DNA of 64,000 nucleotides. Origin: Capitulum mitella. Its lineage: Eukaryota > Arthropoda > Thecostraca > Pollicipedomorpha > Pollicipedidae. Position 1 is the stretch's first letter, and every line of letters begins with the position of its first letter. Under the pieces are notes generated by a model, which worked only from the letters and a program-made list of their open reading frames with translations, was not told where the DNA came from and ran no database searches. This document shows, one piece after another, positions 1 through 12,835 of this stretch. The stretch lies in contig CP099846.1 of assembly GCA_030062745.1 (NCBI GenBank), positions 22,806,701 through 22,870,700 of the forward strand, read 5' to 3'. Both the position numbers and the translations under genes were made by a program.

Positions 1-3000
1 CCTGAGGTGACCGCAGATAAAAAAATTGGCATAAGGTCGAAAAAGATGCATGAAAAGTTCGCCTATACGATTTCCGGCTATCCTCGAAAAAATCGGAGTG
101 TGTTCTCATGACCCGCTCTCTCTGTCCCCGCCTGCCTAGTGAGAGTTGATATGCTTCATAATGTGCCATTAAATGAATAATCACATAAAGCCGAAATATC
201 TCCTGGTTTAGAGGTAAAACTGTCATAGGCATTAACTGGTTCATTTGCGTGTGAGTTTTTCCATCTTAAAACCGCATAAACATATCCACTCGCACACATT
301 GGTCTCGATTAGAAAGTAAACACCATGGAACCACCAAAAAATCCTGGAAACATTTTTCATTGGCAATAAAAAGGGGAATAAGTCCAAGTAGTAAGCAGCA
401 GTTGATCAAAACATCTAGCGTGAAGTCGACGGGCACGGTCACGTCATTTTCTCCCCTCTGATAATGAATCTTAGACTCAAGCCATACTTTCCAGAGTTCC
501 GGAACAGGGCATTTTACGCTTCATGAATACTCCTGTGATGCTCATTAATGTAAATTTATTTTCGCTTGTTTTTCTCGAGAAGAATATGGCCAGCAATTCC
601 AGGCCAGCAAGTTGGCAAAGCCTCGGGCCCTCACAGGTGACGTTAAGCGCGCCTCTGGCTGTTCCGGTCAGGCCGTGACTTCTTGTCTGCCTTGCGTCCT
701 GCCATTACGGCCGGTCATCACCTCAGCCCCAGGCTGAGTCCTTGCCTGTCCTGCGTCCTGCTGCTGCGGGGTCATTACCGCCTAATTAATGCCGCATCAC
801 GGATGACTGCCGGTCGCGGTCTCAGCGAGGCTCCACCAGGTGCGCGGCGGAGCCGCCCGCACTGCGTGTCCGACAACAATGCCGCGGCGAAGCGCCGCCC
901 GCGAGCGCGGCGCAGAAACAAAGCGCTCATCCAAACGTCTTAATTGGCCTCCGGCGAGGTGCGTCGCGATGACAAAAAGCTCGCGATCTTTTGATGATCG
1001 AAATGTTGGCATATTCCGGGACGCGGAAGGACTGGCGGCGGGAAAGAACGGCGTTCTGCTGACTTTGAGGAAGTCGTGGAGTTCGTGACGGCTGGTTACT
1101 TGATTATCCTACGTTGCATGTCGATCCTCTGGCTCGTGGAGAGGGCTAGAAATAGCCCGCTCTCATCCGAACTGTTCTGAGATGAGATTCGAAACCTTCT
1201 CGCCAAAGCATCACCACGTCAAAGTGCAGCGCCAGCGTTTAGCGTAACGTCAACGTTTAAAAACTGCGCAAAAACCGCCAGTCAAGCCTCAGCCACAGCC
1301 CTGACAGCTCCTCGTCATCTGCCCGCCGGTGCCGACGCATCGCTGTCTCCCCTCCGGGCGAGCTGCCTGTGGCCGCGGCCGCCTGTTGTGCGGCCGACGA
1401 GCCGCCGGCCGGCCGGCGACGGGCCGCCGCCGTATTGATTTCGCGCGCCTGGATCAGGTGTCATCTCGGCATCCCCTGATAAACTTCAATACATCGAATC
1501 AAACACTGTCAATTGGAGCTCGCCGGCCATAACTCAGCGAGGCGGCCCCTGGTGGCGGGGCGGCCGCGGCGCAGCGGTGCGCCGGCGCCTCGTCGGCGAG
1601 CGCTGCAGATCTGCGGAACGGAGGTGCCCTCGGCGGACGGCGAAGGCTTTAGGAGAATGATAGCATTCTTGCTGTGATAATTGTGAGTTAAACATATGTT
1701 TATGGCGCGAGATTTTTATGGGCTATATGAGCCTAAAATTAGAAATCCGTAGAACGTGGAAAAATTTTACGCAAGCGATTTTCTTGTGATGGGACAAACC
1801 CAGTGTACAAATTAGTGCGGGGCTCTTGGTTTTGCTCCAACATACGTCACATTTTGCACCAGTTTTAGTGCAGAGTGTTATTGTTTGCCATATTATGTTG
1901 AAAATAGTTGTTGAACAGTGAGACACGTAAAGCCGCACAAAAATAAGTCAATACAAGGCGAACATACATTTTTGTGAGCACTAAAAACCGAGGTTTCAGC
2001 GGGTCCCCATAGATAGGTACGAAGGCGGATGGTTCTGTACTTCGCAAATTACAGGTGATATTATCAGCGGTCACAGATACCCACAGTTATGTCATTAAGA
2101 ACTTAAAATATTTACTTTCGTCGTATATCGGCTTTTCGCCCAAACCGTGAACAATGTCATACGATGCACATTTGGTAGCAAACTGAACAAGTCGTATTTC
2201 ACAATCGATGGGCAAATGTTATACGTGCCACTCACAACTTTTCTCGAGGCTTATGAGGCTGTACGCGATACAGCTATAAACAGCCTTATACAGATCAATG
2301 CAGCAGGCGTTCAGATAACTTCATTCTGATGCTCTCTTGGGTATTTAGAAACAAACTGAACAGTTTTGGCAGAATGACTATAGGATGACTTGCAGGCGTG
2401 GCGGTGCCGGACTGTCGGTTTCCGTAAAATTCCCCTGTAGGAAGCTGATAACAGCGATAACATGACTATGCATGAGGAAGCTTAATGATAAATCGATTCT
2501 TGATGGAGAGACCAGTGCTTTAGAGGTATCTAGAAATGAATCTTACATAAGGCTTTGCAGTGTGAAGATTTCAATAACGGTGCATGAAATTGTTACCGTA
2601 TTACCTAAACTTGGGTCGAGTCTTTCAGAATCTTTCCTTAAATTTCAGGACAAAGGCCAGCGGACCGTCTTTTGCTTCCAAAACCTAAATGAAACCAAGA
2701 TACTCAACATCATTTTCGTACTCCCAAATTAAGGGGGCAGGTTAGGTATGGAACAGCTTCTCTTTTATCCGGCAGTTTTGCCTATAAAGCCATTTAAATA
2801 CATGTGCAACAGATTGCCAACGATATTGCATATAATGATGAAGCGCATAGTCAACATCTGTATATGTGTGGCGTTTAGAAAGTATTGCAAATATCTTAAC
2901 ATCAAATATAATATCAAACATGGACTGACAGCAGCAGTGTATTAGAAATGAAAATTTAAAGCGCTCTCACCAAACATTTCGAGGAAACCTGGTGTTCAGC

Positions 3001-5496
3001 GATACGTGAAAGCGACACAGTCGTTCTATAGCCCTATATAATAAATAGGATCTTCCACCAGCAGTAGACATGCTGATACACATAACTCATTGTTTTGGAA
3101 CGGTTCTGCGTGGTGCATCGCCCCGAAACCAGGACGTTCAGGGGATATCACATGGAGTAGTGATACGATAGGGTGTGATATGACAGGGATCGTCAGTCGA
3201 ATAGATGGCTTACTGACAACGGCTGGATTATGAAAAACATGAGCGATATAAAATAACGCATTTGTTCATTTGCATGAGTTTGCTACTTTCTCGCTTGATG
3301 TTTGTTGCAAGCGGTTTGGGTTTATAAACTGCACATATCCTAAATCCTAAATTGGTTTAGTAAAGCACACCTATCTTCCCTGTTCGATGTGTCGTTTTCA
3401 GACCCAGTATAGGAAGTCATACTTCAGATTTTTGTTTGGGGGGGGTGTTCTGTGTTACGAGCAGAGTTTTACATTGCTCGTGATTACTCTTAAACTGTGT
3501 TATCATTATGAAACGGCAGTGCGATAATAGGAAACAAATATTCCTCTTCTCCCAAAAAGACCGGAAGATAATACTACCTGCAATATTTCGAATACTGACT
3601 ATGTTGCTTTTTCTGATTTCGATAGTTATTTCTGCTAGTAAAAATCCTCTTTACGTAGTTCTTCTCCAAGAGGCGTTTCAAGAAACTTTGTTGCATATAT
3701 TGCAGTATGGCGTATAAAAGATGTCACTTCACTTTATTGGAGCCAGAGCTTCAAACAAACAAGTGTGAGGGTAACCTATGCTGAAATAATTTTTTCAGTC
3801 TACGTCATTTTCATTGATTTAACAAAGCCCATCCGTAGGCATCACTTCTGAACTGGCACGTGGCACTACCTCCACAGGTGCTCCTCTCAATGGCTTCGCC
3901 TTCAGGGGTGACGCTGATGACGAGGCTTCCTCAACGTCACCTGCAGAGACTCTGCCTTTCGTGACGTCACTTCCAGGGCGCTGGCCCTCCGTGACCAGGA
4001 CTGTGAAGCCGCCACGCTCCACTGTGCTCACATCCGGTCCCCTCGGCCGCGACTGAACGCCTTGGAGCCTCGAACGAGTATCGGCGGATGGAAGTCGGTG
4101 GAGCATGGCGTCCGTGGTAATCTGCCGTGCCGGGACGTGCGGAGGCTCACGTGCAGGGCAGCTGCACTCGCTCTAGTGGTCACCGCTGGAAGAGAAACGA
4201 CCGGCTGATTTCTGGGGTTCTAGAAACGAAAGCTGCAGCAGGACACATGGAGTCGCTACGCCCCACCTTGGTTATACCTCCGCTGCACATCCTGTTGGGC
4301 AGTATTATAAACAACGTCAAGATCCGAGAAATGCACGTTATTGTACCGAAAGATTGCCCTTCTAAATTCCTCAGCTTTTATTCACGCCAAGCAAGGCCGC
4401 ATATTTGGTTGACTCACGGCACTCGTGCGACGCCCGTCCAAAACAGTACCCACTGACCTGGCCATAAATCGAGACCGGAAACACCGCGCCATGAGCGGGA
4501 CCTTCGGAAATCCTCCGTGCCATGCCTCCGCGAGACGATGCCCACCGGCCCCCTCACATCCCACAATGCGTCACTGGCGGCCTTTCCCGGAACAAGGGAA
4601 TGGGCCACCCTGCGGACTGCGTCCTTGCCTCGGAAGAAGGGGTGAAGGGTCCGCGGAGACGGAGCTTTCGGGCCCCTGACAGAACGGCTCCCAGACGGAC
4701 CGAGAGGAGTCAGCGGCGACTGCAGGCACACTGATGGCGTCACCGCTGACGTCATCACGCAGCGGGGAGGGCCGACTGACTCACGCGCTTACGCCCTGAC
4801 CAGGCGGAGACGGACTGGCTGAGGCTCTGCTGGGTTCAGAAATGACGGGCTGACGATGGCCGCCGTCGGAGAGCGGCTGGACGCGTCCTGACAATGCTGG
4901 TCAAACCCCGCAAACAGTGCTGCGCTGCAAGGTCAGGCAAACGATATGTGCATTGCGCTTGGGAATGGTTGATGCCTATGTTATTTGGACTTAAATAGTA
5001 TTCCTCATATTCTTTATTCCACATGTCATCTGTTCGCTTAATTTTTGACGGTATTGCTCGACGCTTCAAACAGAGGTGCAGTTGTTTTCTTTTTCGAAAT
5101 TCAGTACTCGCACGCAACGGAAAAGTTCTCGGTATCGAGCCCCAGCCCTGCTTTTCAATTTTATGGAGTGCTCAGTGCTAGACCTCCCTGTATCCTTGTA
5201 TCATGTTGGTGCCCTATGCACTCATGGCGTCTTTCATTTAAAATCTGCTTAACAGGCAAGTAGCTCTTGACGTTCGTGATAGCCAGACATGTGCCGGGAT
5301 TCCGATGGTATGCAGTTTTCCTCATTTTACGTCGGATTCTAAGCTGACTAGGGAAGTGTTGCGTCACCTGGGCACCACTTTGCTCCGGATGGACACAAAC
5401 TTTCCGAAATGACGCATTGGCCCGCCTAGGTAACGAGGGGCTGAATACAACACGGGGATAACCTGCATTTAATCGGGATCCCGGCACATCCCGGCA
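1..5496. other. 5' flank without recognisable genes
   Basis: Mostly AT-balanced unique-looking sequence, with GC-richer patches at about 600-1660 and 3820-4870. Open frames are all under 120 codons, occur on both strands and resemble no family. Full CRE palindromes TGACGTCA occur at 3962 and 4747. Confidence 0.4.
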
Positions 5497-5530
5497 CACA
5501 ACGCAGTCGTCTGGCGACGACTGCGTTGTG
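5497..5530. repeat. Perfect 15-bp inverted repeat (hairpin) with TGGC loop
   Basis: CACAACGCAGTCGTC is followed by TGGC and then its exact reverse complement. Just upstream CCCGGCACA occurs twice in a row (near 5480-5498). Downstream lies an 11-G run (5573-5583). Confidence 0.85.
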
Positions 5531-7100
5531 CTTATGTGAAAGTGGCTGGAACTACGCTTAGATGGCGCTACAGGGGGGGGGGGAAGAGAAAAGAAAAATG
5601 CATAAAGGATTTATGAAGGACCCCTAGGTGTAGGGCCGAATTCGAAAGACAGCTCACAAAATCGTTGCATGCACAAAAACAGTAGCTCGGCCTAAACTGA
5701 ACAAACTGCACGTCCCACCAAGCGACGGCAGCGTACAGCGCCATCAGAGCGCCCCGTCACTTATCAAAACTGCCTCGATCCCTCGGCCTGACGACGCACC
5801 CGTTCTCGGGCACCTCTCGAGTTCTCGACGCACGCGATCTCGAGCTGCCAATGGACCCGTTCTCTACTTCTCGATGCACCCGTCCTACCGACCGCCCCGC
5901 GGCGCAGTGACGGCCGGTCTCTGCGCCGGGCCCGCGCGACAAACGCCCGCGCGGGCAATACCGTTCACCGCGCCGGCCGTCAGCCGGAGCAACGGCCGGT
6001 CACGCGTGAGACCGCCTCACTCATTCATCTTTGCGCCGTCACGAGCGCGTTCACGGTCGGCACGGGCTTTCCAGCGTGCAGCGCGCGCGGTGACAGTTCA
6101 CTTTGCAGGTGGCGGCGCCGGTGTGGCGGCGGCCGCCGAGGCCCGAAACCAATCTGGCGCCGTTTGTTTCGAGCTGGGCTCCGGACAAAGACGCGTTCAG
6201 ATGCAGTGCGATGTGATTATGAACTCCGCAAGAGTCAATGGAAGCCCGCTCAGTGTGACCTTTTGGAAGCTTTTCATCGCGACTTTCGTGTCCATTTTCC
6301 CAGCGGTTCCCACGGGCCGTAGTCGTTACACGTCGCCAGGACGTTTGAGAATATACCCGAGCGCCCGCGCAAGGTTGTGTAATTCACGCAAAAGAAATTA
6401 AGTCAGCAAAATTAAGCTAATTATAAAAGTACCCGTTTTTAACTGGCTTAATTTATGGAGGTAGAGGTAGCCGAAGCAGCGAATGTTGAGGCCCATTAAT
6501 CAAGAGCTGCTTCATTAATTCAGAACTGGTGGCAGCAATGTTCTAGAAGGAGACACTCCAATCCTGGGCTGAAACAATCTGAAAATGCAAATCCCGGAAT
6601 CCAAGACGAGACGGCGCTGGGTCCGGCCTCGGTCAGACATGCCAAAAGCCTTGTTGGGCTGCGCTGTATTTAATTAAACAAATGCGATGCATTGTTTGCG
6701 GCTGCATGGCGAGTATCTGGGTGCCGTTCGGAGCGGTGGCCAGATTCCCGGAGACGTTTTGCACCATTGTTACGGCGGCCAGCGGGGGGGGGGCATTCCT
6801 GCACCGGTCACCGCCCTATGAAAACAAGCAATGGGACGGTGTGTCCCCCCACTTGGCTCAGTCGGCACCGGGACATTTCGGCGTTGTTTACACAAGGTGA
6901 AGCTTATTTGCTGAAGACATTCGTGCTGCCGGCGGTGCCCGAGGTGGAATTCTTCGTTTGATCAACTTGCGTCGGCTGCTTTTCGTGTTTTGAAAGCTCC
7001 CGGTATCGCTCCAGATCGGCATCCCTAGACGCCAAAGCTGTCATCAGCGCGGCGCTTTGAAATGCCGACGCAAACTTCTGCTCCTGTTTACCCGGCAAAA
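5531..7100. other. Non-genic stretch with GC-rich core
   Basis: G11 at 5573-5583; a GC-rich block at 5870-6200 that opens many frames in both directions; then AT-rich sequence with GGCTTAATTTATGG near 6445 and G10 at 6784-6793. No coding or RNA gene is supported. Confidence 0.35.
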
Positions 7101-7742
7101 ACCCCGTCTTTATCTCCGCCGCGGGATTAATAGGTGTCCCGGTGCGAATTTAATGTGCAATTAGACTGCCTTTGTTAATGTCGCGCCGTGTTGTCCGCGG
7201 CGGAGAGCATTCCGCCGACAGATGGCTCTGGTGCGACATAATTCCGTCATCTGGTGCCCACAATACCGGGCCGCCCGACGCGTGCCAAAAATATGGACGA
7301 GCCTCGCCGGCGCCGGCGGCGCAAGACAACGGCCGCGTTCGCCGCCCTCTCAGCGCGTCGTAAAAATACCTTTCTCCTCCGCTTCGCTTCTCCTATCTGC
7401 CGGCGCCGCGCGCGCAGAAGAATGCGCGTAATGACGATCGGCGCAAAAACAATCGGCGGCCGCTATTTGCGGCGCAGCTTGCCGCAACAATAACCGGTCG
7501 GCGGCGATCGCGGCCGCGGCCGTCTCAATCGCGACGCAGCTAATGGCGCGGGCCGAGTGCCGCGCGTGCTGGCCGCCGCGCCGCCAAAAAGGTCGCGGCG
7601 ATTATGGCGCGCGCGGCCCGCCACCCGCGCGGCGGCCCGGCGACCGGCCGGGCATCGATCAACGCTTCAGGCGGCCGCCGGCGAGCAGGTGAGAGGGCGG
7701 CGGACGCTGCGATCGGCCGCCGCCGGCCGGCCTCGCCCCGCC

Positions 7743-7768
7743 CCCGCCGCCGCCGCCGCCGCCGCCGA
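7743..7768. repeat. (CCG)n trinucleotide repeat
   Basis: About nine CCG units. It faces a complementary (CGG)n tract about 160 bp downstream. Confidence 0.8.
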
Positions 7769-7929
7769 CAGAAATATGTTTTGCTTTCCGGCCGACGGCG
7801 GCCATTCCTTCAAAAGCGCCGGCAAACAGGCCGGGCTCAAACGGCCCGGCCGGTCATAACAAATCAATAAAGCCGGCCGGCCGGCCCGGCGAGGTGACGC
7901 GTCTGGCTGGACGGCCATCGCCCCGTCCG

Positions 7930-7930
<1 letters not shown>

Positions 7931-7967
<37 letters not shown>
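7931..7967. repeat. (CGG)n trinucleotide repeat
   Basis: About twelve perfect CGG units. In inverted orientation to the CCG tract at 7743, so the two could pair. Confidence 0.85.
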
Positions 7968-9620
7968 CGGAGCCGGGCGGCCGCGGCCGCCGCTCGATAT
8001 TTCGTCAAGGTAGTTTTGACAGAGCGAACACAATGGACGTTTTATTTTTGTAATGTGCTGGCGCGCCGCCAGGCAGCAGGCGTCGACACGGCGGGCGGAG
8101 GCGCCGAGAGCGGCCTGCGTAGTTCCCGCTGACGCCGCGGCGCGGCGCTGCCGTCGTAGCCGGCCTTACCGGCTGACCACGCCCGCAGAGTACGGGGCTT
8201 TGATATTATGACTCTTGGTCCACAGTGTCTGGTATCGATAACGAGGCTTGACGAAACGACCTGTTTTGGTCCAAGAACAAGCCGGGTATCGCGAAGACGG
8301 GTTGCATCAGGGTATCATTACATGTATCTTTGCAGTATCACGTATGACGAGGCTTCGTGGTGTTTGATGTCCGGTTTTTGGATAAACATAGCACTTCCGT
8401 CGACCCGAACGCATAAACCTGCTTTACATGCTGGTGAAATAATTCATATATTTTGCGTTTCACACAACCACATTGTCTGCGTATAGCTACGTCTTCCGCT
8501 GCCATGTCGAATGCTACCATTTCAGACGCGTCCTCGCATTAATGTCTCTAGTTACTCACTCTTTTTGCCATGGATACCGGTAACAGCAAACTTTAGAGAT
8601 GTGAATCCTATCTTCAGATCTCTATGGCTCTGTTCAAGACTTTTGCGTCGAGCACTGGAGGGATATCTCGTTTGAACAGGTTGTTAACTGTCCCCTCTTC
8701 CCATGACCCGCAATCTATCAGGCTTCACTGGGTACGTCTCTCATTGATTTTCTAACGGTTCCGGGCTTTCAGAATCCCTCGTATTTCCTGTCGGTCTTGA
8801 CAACGCAATTATCCACACCGGTTATTGTCGAGCGCACTAAATCGTACGAGTTATTGCCCGGTGCGCTGAATCGTAACAAATGCCCGACCACTCTCACAAC
8901 TGTCATAGCGGTGACCCCGTTTCGCGGCCGATGACAGTTCCCGAGACGTCCCGCTCCGTCGCCCCGCCCGCCGCGTCCCAGCCGGGCTCGAATTTCACGG
9001 TCCGCACCGCCGACGAGCTGCGTCACAATCTAACTCTTTCTCCGCGCTGAAATGCGCCGGCTCGCCCTGCATTCATCGCGTAATTACACCTTTTTGTGGG
9101 CGGCGGCCGCCGTGCCCGCGCTGCCGGCCGCCGGCTCCTCCACACCGTCGATACGCATCTCATCGCCGGCGCCGGCCGCGCCGCCGCCGCCGCCGCGTCG
9201 CTTTGTCCGGCCGGCCGCCTGATTGGGAATTCTGTCCATCCCCGCCGGACATCCACCAATCAGTCCAAATCCAATAATATTCGCCTGTCAGTTCGGGATG
9301 ATAAGGCCCCAATCACCGGCCGGCCGCGTTACACATAACTGTAACCCTTCCGCGGCGCGCGCCGAGGGGCGCCGGCCGGAGGGGCCGATATTGGCGATGC
9401 CGGCCGCGCGCCGCCGCCGGCCCCTGATTGACTCGCGACGCGTGCTGTCGGCGGAGTGATTGCGGCCGCGCGGTGACGTCACGGCTGACCGGGCCGTGGC
9501 CGGAGGAGGTCGCGCGGGTCGCTGGACGGCGGCGCGGGGCCGCTGTCACGGCGCCGGCCGGCTGCGCGGTGGGTCTATGTCGTGTGTGCTCAGGCGGCCG
9601 TGTGACTGTAGCAGCGTGGA

Positions 9621-12590
9621 TTCATGATCCGGGACACCACACAGTCGAAGACGCTGGTATGGCCTTCGTTGCATTTGGTGTTTTCATGAAACGATTATTT
9701 GACGTAGTGATACGTCGTCCCCATACTGACTGCCGTCACCGCGATTTCAGTGCTGAGGAGCTGTTCGCCTCTCTCGAGCAGCCCGCTTCTCCGACATCTC
9801 CAGCGCCAGCCAGACGGCCAGAACGGCGTCGTCCAGGCCATCCCGCGCCGCTGTCTCGCGCCGCCGTGCGCCGAATCAATCGCGTTCCCGCGCGGGGCCG
9901 CCGGGCCGACACCCCTCCGGCGATTACACGGCGCGCGTGACGCTCCCCCCCCCCCGTATCTGCGCTCGAGCGATCCACCTGTGTCGTGTCCGGCGCGCGC
10001 TGGACAAACAGGCCGCCGCCGACCGGCTGCTCGCCACCTCGGCCGCCCCACGCCGGGGTTAAAGGGGTAATAGCCTGGCGATATGGGGCCCGGGGGAGAC
10101 CGGCCGACGCCGGAAGCGGTCCGGGACTGGCGCGGACGGCCCGGCTGGGGGAGCCGCCGGGGGTCGCATACGAACGCACGGAGTCTGCGGTGGGCTCTGG
10201 AGCTTTGAGAAGCTGTGAGCTGTTGGGAGCGGTCCCCGACGTCTTTGTGATAGCGTCAGATGCGTTCCGGGGAGATGAATTCTCGGCCTGCTCGGAAACG
10301 CGCTGAGAAGCCGCTGCCGCACTGCCAGTCAGAAAAGTCGGACGGTTTTACCGCAACGGTCTCCTTTCAAAGAAAACGTTCACACCCGATCCGCCGTCGT
10401 TTTTTACGTCATCTTCTGCTTACATGTTGGCGTCGCGCACGAAGCTGGGGACGAGGCGTTCCAATAAGTTCGGAACTACTTGCTCCAACTTAACACGAAG
10501 TCGCTCGTCGGTGCTCAGGGTTCCACCTGCCAGCTCCGGGGGCGTCACAAACGGCCGGCTGCGGAGGTACAGGGCTCGTGCGCGGAACAATGTATCTCGG
10601 GGAGGCCCGGGGCTAGCCGGCAGTCAGCACGCGTTTGGGCACGTGCCTCCGCAGGACACACAGAGGGGGAGTTGGTAATGTCTTCACTGGAATGTCTGGA
10701 CGCAGCCAAGGGTATAGCGAGGGACCATACATCTTTTCCTCGAGGCAACTTAGATTCTTGCCGGGTTATAAATGAGTAGGCTTCGATTTGATGGAAAGAG
10801 AAGGATATCCTCTAGGCGTGAAGCCCCTCAAGAAGTGATTTATGTTCCTGCCTCACCAAGAACAAGGCTCTAGAATTTCCGTCCTCGAAGGAAATTGAAC
10901 AACCTCGTTTTGGACCCCTTTGAGATGTCTGAATAACCTGTGGAATGCATTGGTAATGCCTGGCGAGACAGGGAAATAAACACGCATTTCACATTGTCAG
11001 CATTAGGCAGTGTGGCTGTGGTTCGACCAACTGATCTGAGGTCATTCGATTACCTTCCAGATGCAGATCGCCAATAGATGCACGATAATCCTAAACAACA
11101 GTAAGTATTCATCTGCACTTACAGTATATCTACATGCCATCAGCTGACTCGAGTACACTCGTTTTATGATGAGCATTGCGGCTACGAAGCATATGTTTGT
11201 ATTCAGATGACGTGTACCTTTTCCGCAATCTCCACTGCATCAGTCAGCCGACTGCGTGGCGTCTGCAAGTATATGGCTCATAAATCCGCTGTTATGTGCA
11301 GCACATCGTTTTTTAACTTTGCGTACGTCTTGGCACTGGCATCATGCGCTCTTACAACGAACCTCTATCTCATTCATCTACTGGACTCATCTTTGTGGTG
11401 AATTCATGTATGTCTGCGACTCCTACGTATCTGTCGATACGAGAGCACCTTTGCTTTTCAGATTATGAGCGATCCGATCTTAAGATGTTTCAAAAATGCA
11501 ATTTTTTCTTCCTTCGCACCCATCTAATCCCAAAGAAGCCAGTTTAGTTGAACTAGCATTATTGCCCAAGCCGGCGTTTCGCAAAACTGGGTCGCAGCCT
11601 TTCGGGCGCTTTCCACAAGTCTGAATCAACACTGCACCGGCGCAGCTGCCGTCTACATCACAGAACACCGCAGCCGCACGGTATCACTCAAACCGTTTTG
11701 TTGCCCACCCGTGCACCGTTGTACCCGGCCACTTCACAGCAGCGCCTGTCATCGCATGTGGCCTTGCGGCATCGGAGGACTGATATCGGCCACAGCTGGC
11801 GAGCAGTCTTCTCCCACAGCTGGAAACCGCCGGGGCATTTGCGTAAATCAACTTCAATGCAAAGCACAAAGCACGGCACAATTGATCCCCGAGATTACGC
11901 GGGGGCACAGCCTGCAGAGAACACGCCAGACTTCAAAGGGGGCACTTTTGGCCGAGTGTTTATCACCAGGGCTGCACGATCCCGCCGACCGCTCGACGGC
12001 GCGATTTTCCCGCGACCTGCACGCACGGCCGTGCCCGGGCTCCGCCTCTACGGCGGTGCGCCTCTGGTGCGAGCGCGCTGGGCGGCCTCCCCGCTTCCAA
12101 GAAGTCGGAATCGCCGGGCGCCGGTGCCGCCTCCTCGCCGGCAGCGCTATTGATCGGGCCATTAAACAACTGTGTTGAACACAGCACCGTCATCGCGCCA
12201 GTCGGTCTGACGTCGGTTGCAGATGTGTCAGGCGCAGCGGCGCGCCCAGGCGCCGCCAGGGGCGCGCTCAGCAGGTGCGAACAGGTAGGCGGATGGTTTG
12301 CGCTTGGGGGACATACACACGTCGGGTCTTGGATGTCAGAAATGTTTTGAAATTACGTGACGGCCTTTATGTCGCTGCTTAAAAGCCAGTTTGGCCAGAT
12401 GTAGCCTTGAGTACCGGTTGGCTTCTACAGCCGGTAAGTCCGGCGCTGGAATCGAGAAGGAAGCACGGGACTTGAATACCAGACATCTCTGGACATCCAC
12501 ATTCACGTCTCCAACAACTCGGGGAGCACCAAACATCTCCATGACGGATACGGCATTTCTCTGCGTTCCTCAGCCTGCTCAAACGGGCTC
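9621..12590. other. Mixed-composition flank, no gene supported
   Basis: A GC-rich part at 9780-10200 with C11 (9945-9955), then ordinary sequence to 12000. Frames up to 170 codons overlap on both strands without family resemblance. A possible donor GCCG|GTAAGT at about 12431 lacks a convincing exon in front of it. Confidence 0.35.
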
Positions 12591-12654
12591 ATCCGGTGCC
12601 CTGCGACGCCGAGGCCGCGTCTGCCCTCGGCCATCTGGCGCGAGGGCGTCGGCG

Positions 12655-12835
12655 CGCGGCCGCCGCCAATCTCCGGCCTGTTTATGGCGCGGCCGCCGCG
12701 CCGGCCCGATGAAAATTATAACCGACCGGCGCTGTCGAATGAGCTATAATGGCGCAGCGAGATTGGCTTCGGCCCGGAGCCGATTGGCGGCCCGATCGAG
12801 ATTAGCCGTGAGTTATTAGAAAAGTTGGCGGCCGT
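12655..12835. promoter_or_regulatory. Candidate regulatory islet: CCAAT, TTTATGG and ATTAG motifs in GC-rich DNA
   Basis: Within a CpG-rich block there are three CCAAT-type boxes (GCCAATCTCC, GATTGGCTTC, GATTGGCGG), GTTTATGGCG, two ATAATGGCGC/TATAAC stretches and GATTAGC/TTATTAG. TTTATGG suits posterior Hox/Cdx factors and GCCAT suits Pho/YY1. No expression or conservation data can be seen from sequence alone. Confidence 0.25.

Larger units (their letters stand above)
7101..9620. other. CpG-rich block, no gene supported
   Basis: Very GC-rich with GGCCGGCC and GGCGCC runs, at 7290-8170 and 8930-9600. All six frames are open in places purely because of composition (Ala/Arg/Pro/Gly-rich frames). 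An AT-rich patch with CCAATCAGTCC and CCAATAATATT sits at about 9255-9290. A full CRE palindrome is at 9474. Confidence 0.4.
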
